Shown piece by piece: positions 27,611-43,667 of a stretch of 64,000 nt of DNA; within the stretch, counting starts at the first letter, position 1; each line of letters begins with the position of its first letter. The notes beneath the pieces were generated by a model, which was not told the origin of the DNA, did not search any database, and saw nothing but the letters and a program-made list of their open reading frames with translations. The DNA lies in assembly GCF_036320965.1 (NCBI RefSeq), contig NC_092248.1, forward strand, positions 19,949,863 through 20,013,862, read 5' to 3'. The stretch is from Panulirus ornatus (taxonomy: Eukaryota; Arthropoda; Malacostraca; Decapoda; Palinuridae). The position numbers and the translations under genes are program-made.

Positions 27611-27614
<4 letters not shown>
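27146..27614 (-). mobile_element. RTE-like LINE copy A10, 3' UTR only
   Basis: Minus-oriented long 3' UTR with a T-rich (poly(A) complement) start and terminal hairpin. It ends at CAATCCATTGACAG, where plus-oriented copy A11 begins with a 4-base overlap (ACAG). No coding sequence. Confidence 0.88.

Positions 27615-32548
<4,934 letters not shown>

Positions 32549-32604
<56 letters not shown>
32549..32604. repeat. (TA)n tract between A12 and A13
   Basis: About 28 TA units. A13 begins at AAGTGGTAGAGG. Confidence 0.97.
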
Positions 32605-32606
<2 letters not shown>

Positions 32607-34237
32607 TGGTAGAGGATGTGTGGATCAGGTGTTTGCTTTGAAGAATGTATGTGAGAAATACTTAGAAAAGCAAATGGATTTGTATGTAGCATTTATGGAT
32701 CTGGAGAAGGCATATGATAGAGTTGATAGAGATGCTCTGTGGAAGGTATTGAGAATATATGGTGTGGGAGACAAGTTGTTAGAAGCAGTGAAAAGTTTTT
32801 ATCGAGGATGTAAGGCATGTGTACGTGTAGGAAGAGAGGAAAGTGATTGGTTCTCAGTGAATGTAGGTTTGCGACAGGGGTGTGTGATGTCTCCAAGGTC
32901 GTTTAATTTGTTTATGGATGGGGTTGTTAGGGAGGTAAATGCAATGGTTTTGGAAAGAGGGGCAAGTATGAAGTCTGTTGTGGATGAGAGAGCTTGGGAA
33001 GTGAGTCAGTTGTTGTTTGCTGATGATACAGCGCTGGTGGCTGATTCATGTGAGAAACTGCAGAAGCTGGTGACTGAGTTTGGAAAAGTGTGTGGGAAGA
33101 AGAAAGTTAAGAGTAAATGTGAATAAGAGCAAGGTTATTAGGTACAGTAGGGTTGAGGGTCAAGTCATTTGGGAGGTAAGTTTGAATGGAGAAAAACTGG
33201 AGGAAGTAAAGTGTTTTAGATATCTGGGAGTGGATCTGGCAGCGGATGGAACCATGTAAGCGGAAGTGAATCATAGGGTGGGGGAGGGGGGCGAAAATCC
33301 TGGGAGCCTTGAAGAATGTGTGGAAGTCGAGAACATTATCTAGGAAAGCAAAAATGGGTATGTTTGAAGGAATAGTGGTTCCAACAATGTTGTGTGGTTG
33401 CGAGGCGTGGACTATGGATAGAGTTGTGCGCAGGAGGGTGGATGTGCTGGAAATGAGATGTTTGAGGACAATGTGTGGTGTGAGGTGGTTTTATCGAGTA
33501 AGTAATGTAAGGGTAAGAGAGATGTGTGGAAATAAAAAGAGCGTGGTTGAGAGAGCAGAAGAGGGTGTTTTGAAATGGTTTGGGCAAATGGAGAGAATGA
33601 GTGCGGAAAGATTGACCAAGAGGATTTATGTGTCGGAGGTGGAGGGAACGAGGAGAAGTGGGAGACCAAATTGGAGGTGGAAATATGGAGTGAAAAAGAT
33701 TTTCTGTGATCGGGGCCTGAACATGCGGGAGGGTGAAAGGAGGGCAAGGAATAGAGTGAATTGGATCGATGTGGTATACCGGGGTTGACGTGCTGTCAGT
33801 GGATTGAATCAGGGCATGTGAAGCGTCTGGGGTAAACCATGGAAAGTTGTGTGGCCCCTGGATGTGGAAAGGGAGCTGTGGTTTCGGGCATTATTGCATG
33901 ACAGCTAGAGACTGAGTGTGAACGAATGGGGCCATTTTTGTCTTTTCCTAGTGCTATCCCGCACACATGAGGGGGGAGAGGGATGGTATTCCATGTGTGG
34001 CGAGGTGGCGATGGGGATGAATAAAGGCAGACAATGTGAATTCTGTGCATGGGTATATATGTATGTGTCTGTGTGTGTATATATATGTGTACATTGAGAT
34101 GTATAAGTGTGTATATTTGCGTGTGTGGACGTGTATGTATATACATTGTGTATGGGGGTGGGTTGGGCCATTTCTTTCGTCTGTTTCCTTGCGCTACCTC
34201 GCAAACGCGGGAGACAGCGACAAAGCAAAATAAAAAA

Positions 34238-34241
<4 letters not shown>
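32604..34241 (+). mobile_element. RTE-like LINE copy A13, 5'-truncated, long 3' UTR
   Basis: Begins in the RT at SGRGCVDQVF and ends with a complete long-form 3' UTR (33789-34241) and an AAATAAAAAAAATAA tail. It carries the TGA (young) stop together with the long 3' UTR. Confidence 0.92.
32605..33788 (+). pseudogene. LINE RT to C-terminal remnant (A13)
   Basis: Reads [56 protein letters not shown]. Three disablements follow: an extra G in GTGTGTGGGAAG near 33093, GAA to TAA at 33257-33259, and an extra G in the G-run near 33285-33291. The C-terminal domain then stays open from 33309 to TGA at 33786-33788. Confidence 0.9.

Positions 34242-34310
<69 letters not shown>
34242..34310. repeat. (TA)n tract, tail of A13
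   Basis: About 34 TA units followed by the PLE foldback P3. Confidence 0.97.
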
Positions 34311-34313
<3 letters not shown>

Positions 34314-34348
34314 CTATGAGTTCACGGGGAAAATGAAACACGATAAGA

Positions 34349-34389
34349 TCCCAAGTGCACTTTCGTGTAATGATCATATCATCAGGGGA
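34349..34389 (-). ncRNA. Hammerhead-ribozyme-like core, P3 left arm
   Basis: Minus strand has stem I TCCC/GGGA intact, CTGATGA, GAAA, palindromic GTGCAC and the T-T cleavage-site context. Stem II (ATATGATCATTACAC) pairs weakly. Confidence 0.62.
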
Positions 34390-34563
34390 GACACAATAGA
34401 TAAATATTAGTAGCTGATATACATCGAAGAGACGAAGCTAGGACGCCATGTGGTAAACATGCGATTGTCCAAGATAGTCTTGGACAATTGTATGTTGACC
34501 AAATGGCGTCCTACCTTCGTCTCTTCGATGTATATCAACTAACTTATATTTCTTTCTTGTGTC

Positions 34564-34604
34564 TCCCCTGATGATATGATTATTACACGAAAGTGCAATT
34601 GGGA
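34564..34604 (+). ncRNA. Hammerhead-ribozyme-like core, P3 right arm
   Basis: TCCC (34564-34567), CTGATGA, GAAA, then GTGCAA instead of GTGCAC (stem III weakened), TT and GGGA (34601-34604). Confidence 0.6.
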
Positions 34605-34680
34605 ACTTATTGTGTTTCATTTTCCCCGTAGACTCACAGGAATATCTTGATCACGCACAAAATTGTGATGTTTTCCAATA

Positions 34681-35654
<974 letters not shown>

Positions 35655-35700
<46 letters not shown>
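35655..35700. repeat. (TA)n tract between tail-to-tail A14 and A15
   Basis: About 23 TA units bracketed by A30 on the left and T13 on the right. Confidence 0.97.
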
Positions 35701-35709
<9 letters not shown>

Positions 35710-36961
35710 TTTTATACTTCGTCGCTGTCTCCCGCGTTTGCGAGGTAGCGCAAGGAAACAAACGAAAGAAATGGCCCAATCCCCCCCCATACACATGTAT
35801 ATACATACGTCCACACACGCAAATAAACATACCTACACAGCTTTCCATGGTTTACCCCAGACGCTTCACATGCCTTGATTCAATCCACTGACAGCACGTC
35901 AACCCCGGTATACTATATCGCTCCAATTCACTCTATTCCTTGCCCTCCTTTCACCCTCCTGCATGTTCAGGCCCTGATCAAACAAAATCTTTTTCACTCA
36001 ATCTTTCCACCTCCAATTTGGTCTCCCTCTTCTCCTTGCTCCCTCCACCTCCGACACATATATCCTCTTGGTCAATCTTTCCTCACTCATTCTCTCCATG
36101 TGCCCAAACAACTTCAAAACACCCTCTTCTGCTCTCTCAACCACGCTCTCTTTATTTCCACACATCTCTCTTACCCTTACGTTACTCACTCGATCAAACC
36201 ACCTCACACCACACATTGTCCTCAAACATCTCATTTCCAGCACATCCATCCTCCTGCGCACAACTCTATCCATAGCCCACGCCTCGCAACCATACAACAT
36301 TGTTGGAACCACTATTCCTTCAAACATACCCATTCCATGGTTCCATCCGCTGCCAGATCCACTCCCAGATATCTAAAACACTTCACTTCCTCCAGTTTTT
36401 CTCCATTCAAACTCACCTCCCAACTGACTTGACCCTCAACCCTACTGTACCTAATAACCTTGCTCTTATTCACATTTACTCTTAATTTTCTTCTTCCACA
36501 CACTTTTCCAAACTCAGTCACCAGCTTCTGCAGTTTCTCACATGAATCAGCCACCAGCGCTGTATCATCAGCGAACAACAACTGACTCACTTCCCAAGCT
36601 CTCTCATCCCCAACAGACTTCATACTTGCCCCTCTTTCCAAAACTCTTGCATTTACCTGACTAACAACCCCATCCATAAACAAATTAAACAACCATGGAG
36701 ACATCACACACCCCTGCCGCAAACCTACATTCACTGAGAACCAATCACTTTCCTCTCTTCCTACACGTACACATGCCTTACATCCTCGATAAAAACTTTT
36801 CACTGCTTCTAACAACTTTCCTCCCACACCATATATTCTTAATACCTTCCACAGAGCATCTCTATCAACTCTATCATATGCCTTCTCCAGATCCATAAAT
36901 GCTACATACAAATCCATTTGCTTTTCTAAGTATTTCTCACATACATTCTTCAAAGCAAACA
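35701..36961 (-). mobile_element. RTE-like LINE copy A15, 5'-truncated, internally deleted
   Basis: Minus strand. T13 (35701-35713) is the complement of its poly(A). A short-form 3' UTR and coding remnant follow to the [12 protein letters not shown] region at 36961, where it joins a piece of 3' UTR (A16). About 94 bases are missing at the junction near 36334 (relative to A1), which removes part of the YLGVDL-KSRTLS block and shifts frame. Confidence 0.9.
35899..36961 (-). pseudogene. LINE RT to C-terminal remnant (A15)
   Basis: From 36961 downward: [71 protein letters not shown]. The deletion junction follows, then MGMFEGIVVPTMLYGCEAWAMDR to the TGA stop at 35899-35901. No stop is seen within the RT part. 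Confidence 0.88.
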
Positions 36962-37065
36962 CAAGGAAACAGACGAAAGAATTGCCCAGCCCACCCACGT
37001 ACACATGTATATACATACACATCCACACACGCACAAATACATATCTATACACTTTAACGTATATA
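36962..37065 (-). mobile_element. RTE-like LINE fragment A16, 3' UTR piece
   Basis: About 100 bases of minus-oriented long 3' UTR (AGGAAACAGACGAAAG to CACTTTAACGTATA) fused to the 5' break of A15. The terminal hairpin is missing, so this is a partial piece displaced by A15. Confidence 0.75.
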
Positions 37066-37071
37066 TATATA

Positions 37072-37315
37072 TTATCCCTGGGGATAGGGGATTAAGAATA
37101 CTTCCCACGTATTCCCCGCGTGTCGTAGAATGCGACTAAAAGGGGAGGGAGCGGGGGGCTGGAAATCCTCCCCTCTCGTTTTTTTTTTTTTTTTTTTTTA
37201 AATTTTCCAAAAGAAGGGGGCCAGTTGAGGATATTCCAAAAAAGGCCCAGTCCTCTGTCCTTAGCGCTACCTCGCTAACGCGGGAAATGGCGAATAGTTT
37301 AAAAGAAAAAAAAGA

Positions 37316-37317
<2 letters not shown>
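37072..37317 (+). mobile_element. SINE-like element S2 (~245 bp)
   Basis: Same organisation as S1, with the fuller head ATCCCTGGGGATAGGGG. It has the GGGGAGG/CCTCCCC hairpin, a T19 run, GGCCCAGTCCTCTG and the tail hairpin GCTACCTCGCTAACGCGGGA, then (TA)n. The head ATCCCTGGGGAT is itself a 12-base inverted repeat. Confidence 0.8.

Positions 37318-37372
<55 letters not shown>
37318..37372. repeat. (TA)n tract, tail of S2
   Basis: About 27 TA units between S2 and the LINE 3' UTR foldback. Confidence 0.96.
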
Positions 37373-37377
<5 letters not shown>

Positions 37378-37945
37378 CACAGAAATATACATATATACAC
37401 ATGTACATAATTCATACTTGCTGCCCTTATTCGATTCCTGTCGCCACCCCTCCACTTATGAAATGCAACCCACATCCCCTCGCACGTGCGCGAGGTAGCG
37501 CTAGGAAAAGACAACAAGGGCCAATGTCGCTCACATTCAGTCTCTAGCTGTCATATGTAATTCACCGAAACCACAGCTCTTTTTCCACATCCAGGCTCCA
37601 CAAAACTTTCCATGGTTTACACCCCAGACGCTTCACATGCCCTGGCTCAATCCATTTACAGAACGTTGACCCTGGTATACCACATCGTTCTAATTCACTC
37701 CACTCCTTGCACGCCTTTCACCCTCCTGCATGTAAATTTGAACAGTGTGGTATACCAGGGTCAACGTGCTGTCACTGGATTGAACCAGGGCATGTGAAGT
37801 GTCTGGGGTAAACCATGGAAAGTTTTGTGCGGCCTAAATGTGGAAAGGGAGCTGTGGTTTCGGTGCATTACACATGACAGTTAGAGACTGTGTTTGAACG
37901 AATGTGGCCTTTGTTGTCTTTTCTTAGCGCTGCCTTGGTGCGCGT
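37373..37945. mobile_element. RTE-like LINE fragment A17: 3' end foldback
   Basis: 37373-37733 is minus-oriented LINE 3' UTR plus the last ~20 codons. From about 37737 the same sequence runs in plus orientation to 37945. This gives a ~200-bp inverted repeat around 37735. Neither arm reaches the terminal hairpin on the right side, where anonymous DNA begins. Confidence 0.82.
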
Positions 37946-38730
37946 GCGGGAAAGCCAAGACGTCGGCCAAGCCTTAGTGGTTCTTCTCGTACAATTTCTT
38001 TCACCGTTTGCCTTCATTGTTTCAATTTCTTTTAAACTCAGCTTAAGAATTCTAGGGTGCCATGTGAAAGAGAAGGTGACATATATTTCATCTGTACTGA
38101 GCGACCTTCAGCTTATTGCAGACATTTCGTAAACTCCATCACTTCTTGTCTTTTCATCTAAAATTGTTGTACGGAAATGGTAGAACCGTTTGAATAACTT
38201 TTCGCAAGCAAAGCGGCATTAGAGTTGAACGAGGAATTACGGTTTTGCAAGTGTCATGACTTCGGAAGCCTCGACGCAATCTAACGTCAAGGGTTTAGGA
38301 ATGAGATTTTGCCTCCGTCCGTCACCAGTCGCTCGAATGTCTCTTGTCTAGAGAGAGGCAACTGCTGCCATCCCCTTCAGGGCTAAAAGGACACTGGAAG
38401 ATAATACTCCTGGAGAATCTGTCTTAGTGATTGCCCACTAAAGGTCACACACACTCTTCCTGCCACGGGAAAAAGGTCATCATCTGAATAATCTATAAAG
38501 CATCTAGCTTATATTCACCGTTTGATGTTGATTGATATCTGAAGATCGTAGGAAGAACGAAGAACACGCACCTACACATGCACGATGACCATACGAAAAA
38601 TTCATTTACTGCTTTGACTGGAAGCTGAAAGGTGATCGGAAGGTATGATGGATTAACCAGTTTTGCCAATTTATATTCGGCTGTGTTAGTTATCGGTAGA
38701 GATAAAAATGAACAGTCAATACCTTTGCTA
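37946..38730. other. Anonymous sequence, nothing recognised
   Basis: No element or protein family recognised. 37890-38132 has an open + frame with no similarity I can name. Confidence 0.45.
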
Positions 38731-39760
38731 TCACTGATTAGAAAAGACTGGAAGGCGCAGAAGACATCGTCGACTGGGAGAGACTGGAAGATGCTTAAGA
38801 CTATGACTGTCTGGAGGGCCTAACTGTAATGACTGGGACGAACGTGAGGGCCCACCTGTGACTGTGAGCGGATGGGAACATTCAGGTAATGAGTATTGTG
38901 ACTGAAGTTCTCAAACAGGTGGAGGTTCGACATGGACGACTGTGATTCGTCGAAGGACCTGGTACCTGGAAATGGCCGGTCTTATGGAGCCTTGACCGTC
39001 TAGTCAAGCTTGGCTATGATGACCTGGAGCCTGAAAGTTTTGTGTTTGGAAGATGTGGAAAATATCAGACTAGCTTGGAGGCTTGAACAACTTCACTGTG
39101 AGAGGCTAGAAGGTATAATTAACACTTGTGTGATTGGCTGGAAAGTGAATGATGAGAAAGTTTAGAAAGTACTGGTGTGAAGCGTTATAAGGTTTGAGAA
39201 AATATACTGATGATTGGCTGGAAGTTACATAATTGATGCAATTGCTGGAAGACTTGATGAATACTACCATATTCTACTGTGAGTGTCTAGCAAGTACGTA
39301 AAATGTTTCTGTAAGAGGATAGGAGGTTTGAAAAATGCTTTTGTTTGTGGGGAGATTTGGAAAATATTCCTTGCTTCAATTAATGGGTAGGAGGTTTGAA
39401 AACTGTTTCTGTTAATGGACAGATGTTTTGAAAAATACTTACGTTAGTGGGTAAATCTGAAAAATGTTGCTGTAAGTGAATAGGAGGTTTAGGTAATGCT
39501 GCTTTGAGTCGATAGATGGTTAGAAAACTGTGTTTTAAGTCGCCAGAAGCTTTGCAAAATGCTGCTGTAAGTCATTCGAAGGTTTAAGAAATATGTTGTA
39601 AGTAAGTAGGTTTAAAAAACATGTTGTACGTCAATAGAGGGTTTGAAAAATGCTGCTTTAAGTGGCAAGAAGGTTTGAAAAATCCTTACAGTGAATGCCT
39701 AGAAAGGTCTGACAAATGTGAATGCTGATAAACGTGAAAATCAAAAATTAAGAATGACTA
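38730..39760. repeat. Degenerate ~41-bp tandem repeat
   Basis: Recurrent GGTTTGAAAAATGCTGCTGTAAGTGG-type blocks are spaced about 40 bases apart, best between 39300 and 39720. Further left (38730-39300) only GACTGGAAG/GGCTGGAAG motifs remain at similar spacing, which suggests an older part of the same array. Confidence 0.65.
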
Positions 39761-40204
39761 GCCGATTGGACAAAGACGACTTACTGTTTGGAAGACTATA
39801 CGTTAAGGACACTCTTGCTAGGCTTTCTCTGACAGCTGTTCAAGACGTCTACTTCACCTAGCAATAGGTTTTCTAATGAAAGAGAGTTTCTGGTATATAG
39901 ATTAAACGGAAGTGACGGCGAGCTATTTGCTTTAGGGTGAGCTGCATCTGTTGGAATGATAATAATAGACTTTGAAGATGTCTGACGCACTTCTTCGACG
40001 AGCCCAGGGGCGGATGGTCCAGCACAGAGCTTCCTGGTTAACTCATTGGACGCTAGGGTTTGACAAGAACAGTAGCTGTCGGGTAGGGGATGGTCTCGTG
40101 ATGGGCGAGGGAACGTCACGATAGATTATTTGACGCTAATAAACCATGTGGCTGAGGAGGCAACGTAGTCCAGTAGGTGTTGTGGGCTAGTAGCGATTAC
40201 CACG

Positions 40205-40420
40205 GGTTCAGCAGCAGAGGCTAACGCAGTGATGCTCACCAGTGAGCAGGGGTTCACTTAAGGCCGTGCTCACTAGCAGGGGCTTACGCAGAGCAGTGCT
40301 CACCAAGGGCTTGGGGTCAGTCATGGTCAACAGTGTTCCCAGGGAGCAAGGTTTCATGTGGTGCTCGTCCGCAGCAGCGATCACCAGGGGCACCACCAGC
40401 TTTGACAGTGTCGGGTGTAT
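40205..40420. repeat. Degenerate ~33-bp tandem repeat
   Basis: AGCAGGGGCTTACGCAG and GTGCTCACC motifs recur about every 30-36 bases. Too diverged for a precise copy count. Confidence 0.6.
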
Positions 40421-40450
40421 GGCTTCAGCTTCACCACGAGCAACAATAGC

Positions 40451-40484
40451 GTGTGTGTGTGTGTGTGTGTGTGTGAGTGTGTGT
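40451..40484. repeat. (GT)n microsatellite
   Basis: Imperfect GT repeat with one GA interruption, followed by GTGTGGGGGGG. Confidence 0.92.
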
Positions 40485-40504
40485 GGGGGGGTGTACTCGT
40501 CCAC

Positions 40505-41195
40505 CGCTGACAGCAGCAGTAGTGTGGGAATCTGTCTTCGTCCATCACTGCCACCAGTTGTAGTGTGACTTTGTGACCTCGTTTATCACCGCCGGCAGGG
40601 ATAGTGTGGGTTTATGGCCTCGTCCATTACCTCCAGCAGAGGTAGTGTGGGAGTCTGGCCTCTTTCTTCACTGCCAACAGCGATCGTGTGGGTCACTGGA
40701 ATCCTCTATCACTGCCAGCAAGCATTGCTTGTGCCTGGCTTCATATATTACCACCAGCTGTACTAGTGTGAGTGTATGTGTTACTCCATCACCACTACCA
40801 GCAGTGCGTGAGTCTGGCCTCGTCCATCACCACCATCAGCGGTGGTAGTGTGGGAGTCTGACCTCGTCCATCACCACCATCAGCAGTGGTAGTGTGGGAG
40901 TCTGACCTCGTCCATCACCACCATCAGCGGTGGTTGTGTGGGAGTCTGACCTCGTCCATCACCACCATCAGCGGTGGTTGTGTGGGAGTCTGACCTCGTC
41001 CATCACCACCGTCAGCGGTGGTAGTGTGGGAGTCTGACCTCGTCCATCACCACCATCAGCGGTGGTTGTGTGGGAGTCTGACCTCGTCCATCACCACCAT
41101 CAGCAGTGGTAGTGTGGGAGTCTGGCCTCGTCCATCACCACCATCAGCAGTGGTAGTGTGGGAGTCTGGCCTCGTCCATCACCACCACCTGTAGT
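40505..41195. repeat. 44-bp minisatellite with a homogeneous right half
   Basis: The unit is 44 bp with core GTGTGGGAGTCTGACCTCG and CCATCACCACCATCAGC. About 8.6 near-identical units lie at 40810-41195. The left part (40505-40810) contains the same motif at similar spacing but heavily diverged. Confidence 0.93.
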
Positions 41196-42190
41196 CATCT
41201 GAGGGTCAGGTATTTGGTTCAACGTCCTCGATGATGATTCTGTTGTGGTTTCCCTTGTACACATTTTAAATCACCTGTTACTGATCGGTCTTATATGCAT
41301 CCACCTCATAGTATTATTCTCATTTACCTACTCGTCAAGCTCTACTTCTGTCTGTATATCCCCAATATTGAATATCCCTCTGATTTATCATATCCTCAAT
41401 ATTGAATATCCCTCTGATTTATCATATCATAATTTCGCCCCGTGTAAGCAACATACCCACTGGCATTTTCTATCACATTTTCTCCTCGGTGTCCCTCGAC
41501 CCCAGCCAGCATCACGAGCGCCGTCCTCCTAATTTGCTTACCACGCCCATCCATCACGCTTAAGAAAGGTCGACGCGGTGACCTGATTCTAAGGCCACGT
41601 TGGTTAAACCGCCGCGGCATTGTCCTCTGACAACTCGTTCTGGTGACGCAGCAAAAGGGGCTACGTGGTGCAGGGGAAGGTGTGGAATTTTGGTGAAAGA
41701 TTCTGAGGCGAGAGAAGTGACCTGAGGTGGGTTCGTCTAAAGGTACATCCATCCATCTCAAAGAGGACTGCACTCCTCTGGCTGGTGATCTGCAATGTAG
41801 TCTTAAACGGAGGGGTTGATGAGGACTTGAATGAACTCTCAAGTAGAACAGATCTGTTGTAGGGGGACGATTACCAGTAATCCCAGATCAAGGTATGCAA
41901 GGAAACAAATAATGAAAAATTTAGAAAATAGCTACTATAACCTACAAAAGACGAAGAGATGTCATTCTTTAAACCTTGCGTGAGGTGCCACGAGGGGAAT
42001 TCCTGTATCTAAGTGTCAAGAGACCTCCTCTGGTGTTTATATTTCGGGGTAGCGCTCCAGGGGACGGGGCTGGGGCCGCTCAGCCCTTGACAAGAAACAG
42101 AGAGCCACTGACACCCCACAGTAGAGGTGCTACCAGTGACAAGCCTGACCCATTGTGGCCGACAGCCACTTTTGCTGCTTATTCTGTCCT
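41196..42190. other. Anonymous sequence with a 33-bp tandem duplication
   Basis: CAATATTGAATATCCCTCTG and the following TTATCATATC occur twice in tandem at about 41363-41429. A 148-codon minus frame (41396-41842) matches nothing I recognise. Confidence 0.55.
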
Positions 42191-42192
42191 AT

Positions 42193-42371
42193 ATGGCTTT
42201 CTATCTACGTCTCTTCGTTGTATATCAAATGACTTTTATATTTCTCTCTGGTGTCTCCCCTGATGATGTGATTATTACACGAAAGTGCACTTGGAAGTTA
42301 TCGTGTTTCATTTTCCCCGTGGACTCATAGGAATATACTTAATCACGAGCAAAATTGTGATCCTTTCCAAT

Positions 42372-42376
<5 letters not shown>
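42193..42376 (+). mobile_element. Penelope-like element 3' end P4 (solo)
   Basis: Plus-oriented PLE terminal region: CTACGTCTCTTCGTTG..., hammerhead core, TTCATTTTCCCCGTGGACTC, then the extra ~40 bases with ATCACGAGCAAAATTGTGAT and TTCCAATA before (TA)n. No inverted partner. Confidence 0.82.
42256..42296 (+). ncRNA. Hammerhead-ribozyme-like core in P4
   Basis: TCCC (42256-42259), CTGATGA (42260-42266), GTG/CAC stem II, GAAA (42281-42284), palindromic GTGCAC, TT, then GGAA with one G fewer than the partner copies, which shortens stem I. Confidence 0.6.

Positions 42377-42382
<6 letters not shown>

Positions 42383-42460
<78 letters not shown>
42383..42460. repeat. (TA)n tract between P4 and S3
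   Basis: About 38 TA units. Confidence 0.97.
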
Positions 42461-42463
<3 letters not shown>

Positions 42464-42680
42464 TTTCTTTCTTTCAAACTATTCGCCATTTCCCGCATTA
42501 GCGAGGTAGCGTTAAGAACAGAGGACTGGGCCTTGAGGGAATATCCTCACCTGGCCCCCTTCTCTGTTCCTTCTTTTGGAAAATTAAAAAAAAAACGAGA
42601 GGGGAGGATTTCCAGCCCCCCGCTCCCTCCCCTTATAGTCGCCTTCTACGACATGCAGGGAATACGTGGGTCAATATTGC
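42461..42680 (-). mobile_element. SINE-like element S3 (minus)
   Basis: Reverse-oriented copy of S1/S2. It starts with a (TTTC)n tail, then the complement of the GCTACCTCGC hairpin, the ACTGGGCCTTGAGGG middle, an A-run, and the head ending near CAATATTGACCC. Confidence 0.8.
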
Positions 42681-42689
42681 CTAATCCTT

Positions 42690-43115
42690 CTTCCACCCCA
42701 GAGAGATCACTTTCTGCACCCCTCCCCCCCCCCCCCCCCCTTACACACAACGTCGTGGGTTGTGTGGCGGACACAGAGCAGGACACCATACAACCCAGCT
42801 CCCCCCCACCCCCACCTCCGCGTGAGCAGCATTACTCCTTTCCTTCAGAAAAAAAAAAAACACAAACTCGCACCTCACTACACGTAATAACTAGAAAGAA
42901 AGAAAACAAAAGAAGAATGGGGAAAAACAATAAAAAACAAACAAAAAAAAAGCTTGACCGAAGACGATGACTTCCTGTTTTTCGATCCCATCCCCTACCC
43001 CCACGCCCCCTCCATGTTGTGTTTACCAGCTTTCCCAACTGGGCAAGTGGGCGGCGGACGTGTCCTGCCGGCTATACTGACCCACTATATATACATCAAC
43101 AACATCTAGATGTGT
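42690..43115. other. Anonymous low-complexity sequence
   Basis: Contains a C-rich run at 42720-42740 and several A-runs between 42850 and 42955. No gene recognised. Confidence 0.5.
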
Positions 43116-43261
<146 letters not shown>

Positions 43262-43262
<1 letters not shown>

Positions 43263-43614
43263 TACTTTGTCGCTGTCTCCCGCGTTTGCGAGGTAGCGCA
43301 AGGAAACAGAAGAAAGAAATGGCCCAACCCCACCCCCCCACCCCCATACACATGTATATACATACTTCCACACACGCAAATATACATACCTACACAGCTT
43401 TCCATGGTTTACCCCAGACGCTTCACATGCCCTGCTTCAATCCACTGACAGCACGTCAACCCCGGTATACCACATCGCTCCAATTCACTCTATTCCTTGC
43501 CCTCCTTTCACCCTCCTGCATGCTCAGACCTCCAATTTGGTCTCCCTCTTCTCCTTGTTCCCTCCACCTCCGACACATATATCCTCTTGGTCAATCTTTC
43601 CTCACTCATCCTCT

Positions 43615-43617
<3 letters not shown>
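43262..43617 (-). mobile_element. RTE-like LINE copy A18, 3' end only
   Basis: Minus-oriented short-form 3' UTR plus the final codons (TGA subfamily). About 55 bases are missing near 43527 (the ILCDRGLN-DGVKK block). It is truncated at the MERMSEERL codons against (TA)n. Confidence 0.88.

Positions 43618-43661
<44 letters not shown>
43618..43661. repeat. (TA)n tract between A18 and A19 5' ends
   Basis: About 22 TA units separating two LINE 5' boundaries. Confidence 0.96.

Positions 43662-43662
<1 letters not shown>

Positions 43663-43667
<5 letters not shown>

Larger units (their letters stand above)
34311..34680. mobile_element. PLE foldback P3: inverted pair of Penelope-like 3' ends
   Basis: Two ~165-bp arms centred at 34476, where ATTGTCCAAGA and its complement flank three bases. 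The left arm is minus-oriented and the right arm plus-oriented. Both carry the CGTGGACTCATAGGAA-type end (slightly diverged) and a hammerhead core. The right arm extends ~40 bases further through a GATCAC/GTGATG hairpin to TTCCAATA and (TA)n. The arms are shorter than in P1 and contain no coding remnant. Confidence 0.85.

Noticed and set aside
39796..40119. 107-codon minus frame
   Set aside because: No recognisable family. The length is within chance expectation for this composition.
41396..41842. 148-codon minus frame
   Set aside because: Arg/Ser/Pro-rich without a domain, and it overlaps a 33-bp tandem duplication. Support for a gene is lacking.
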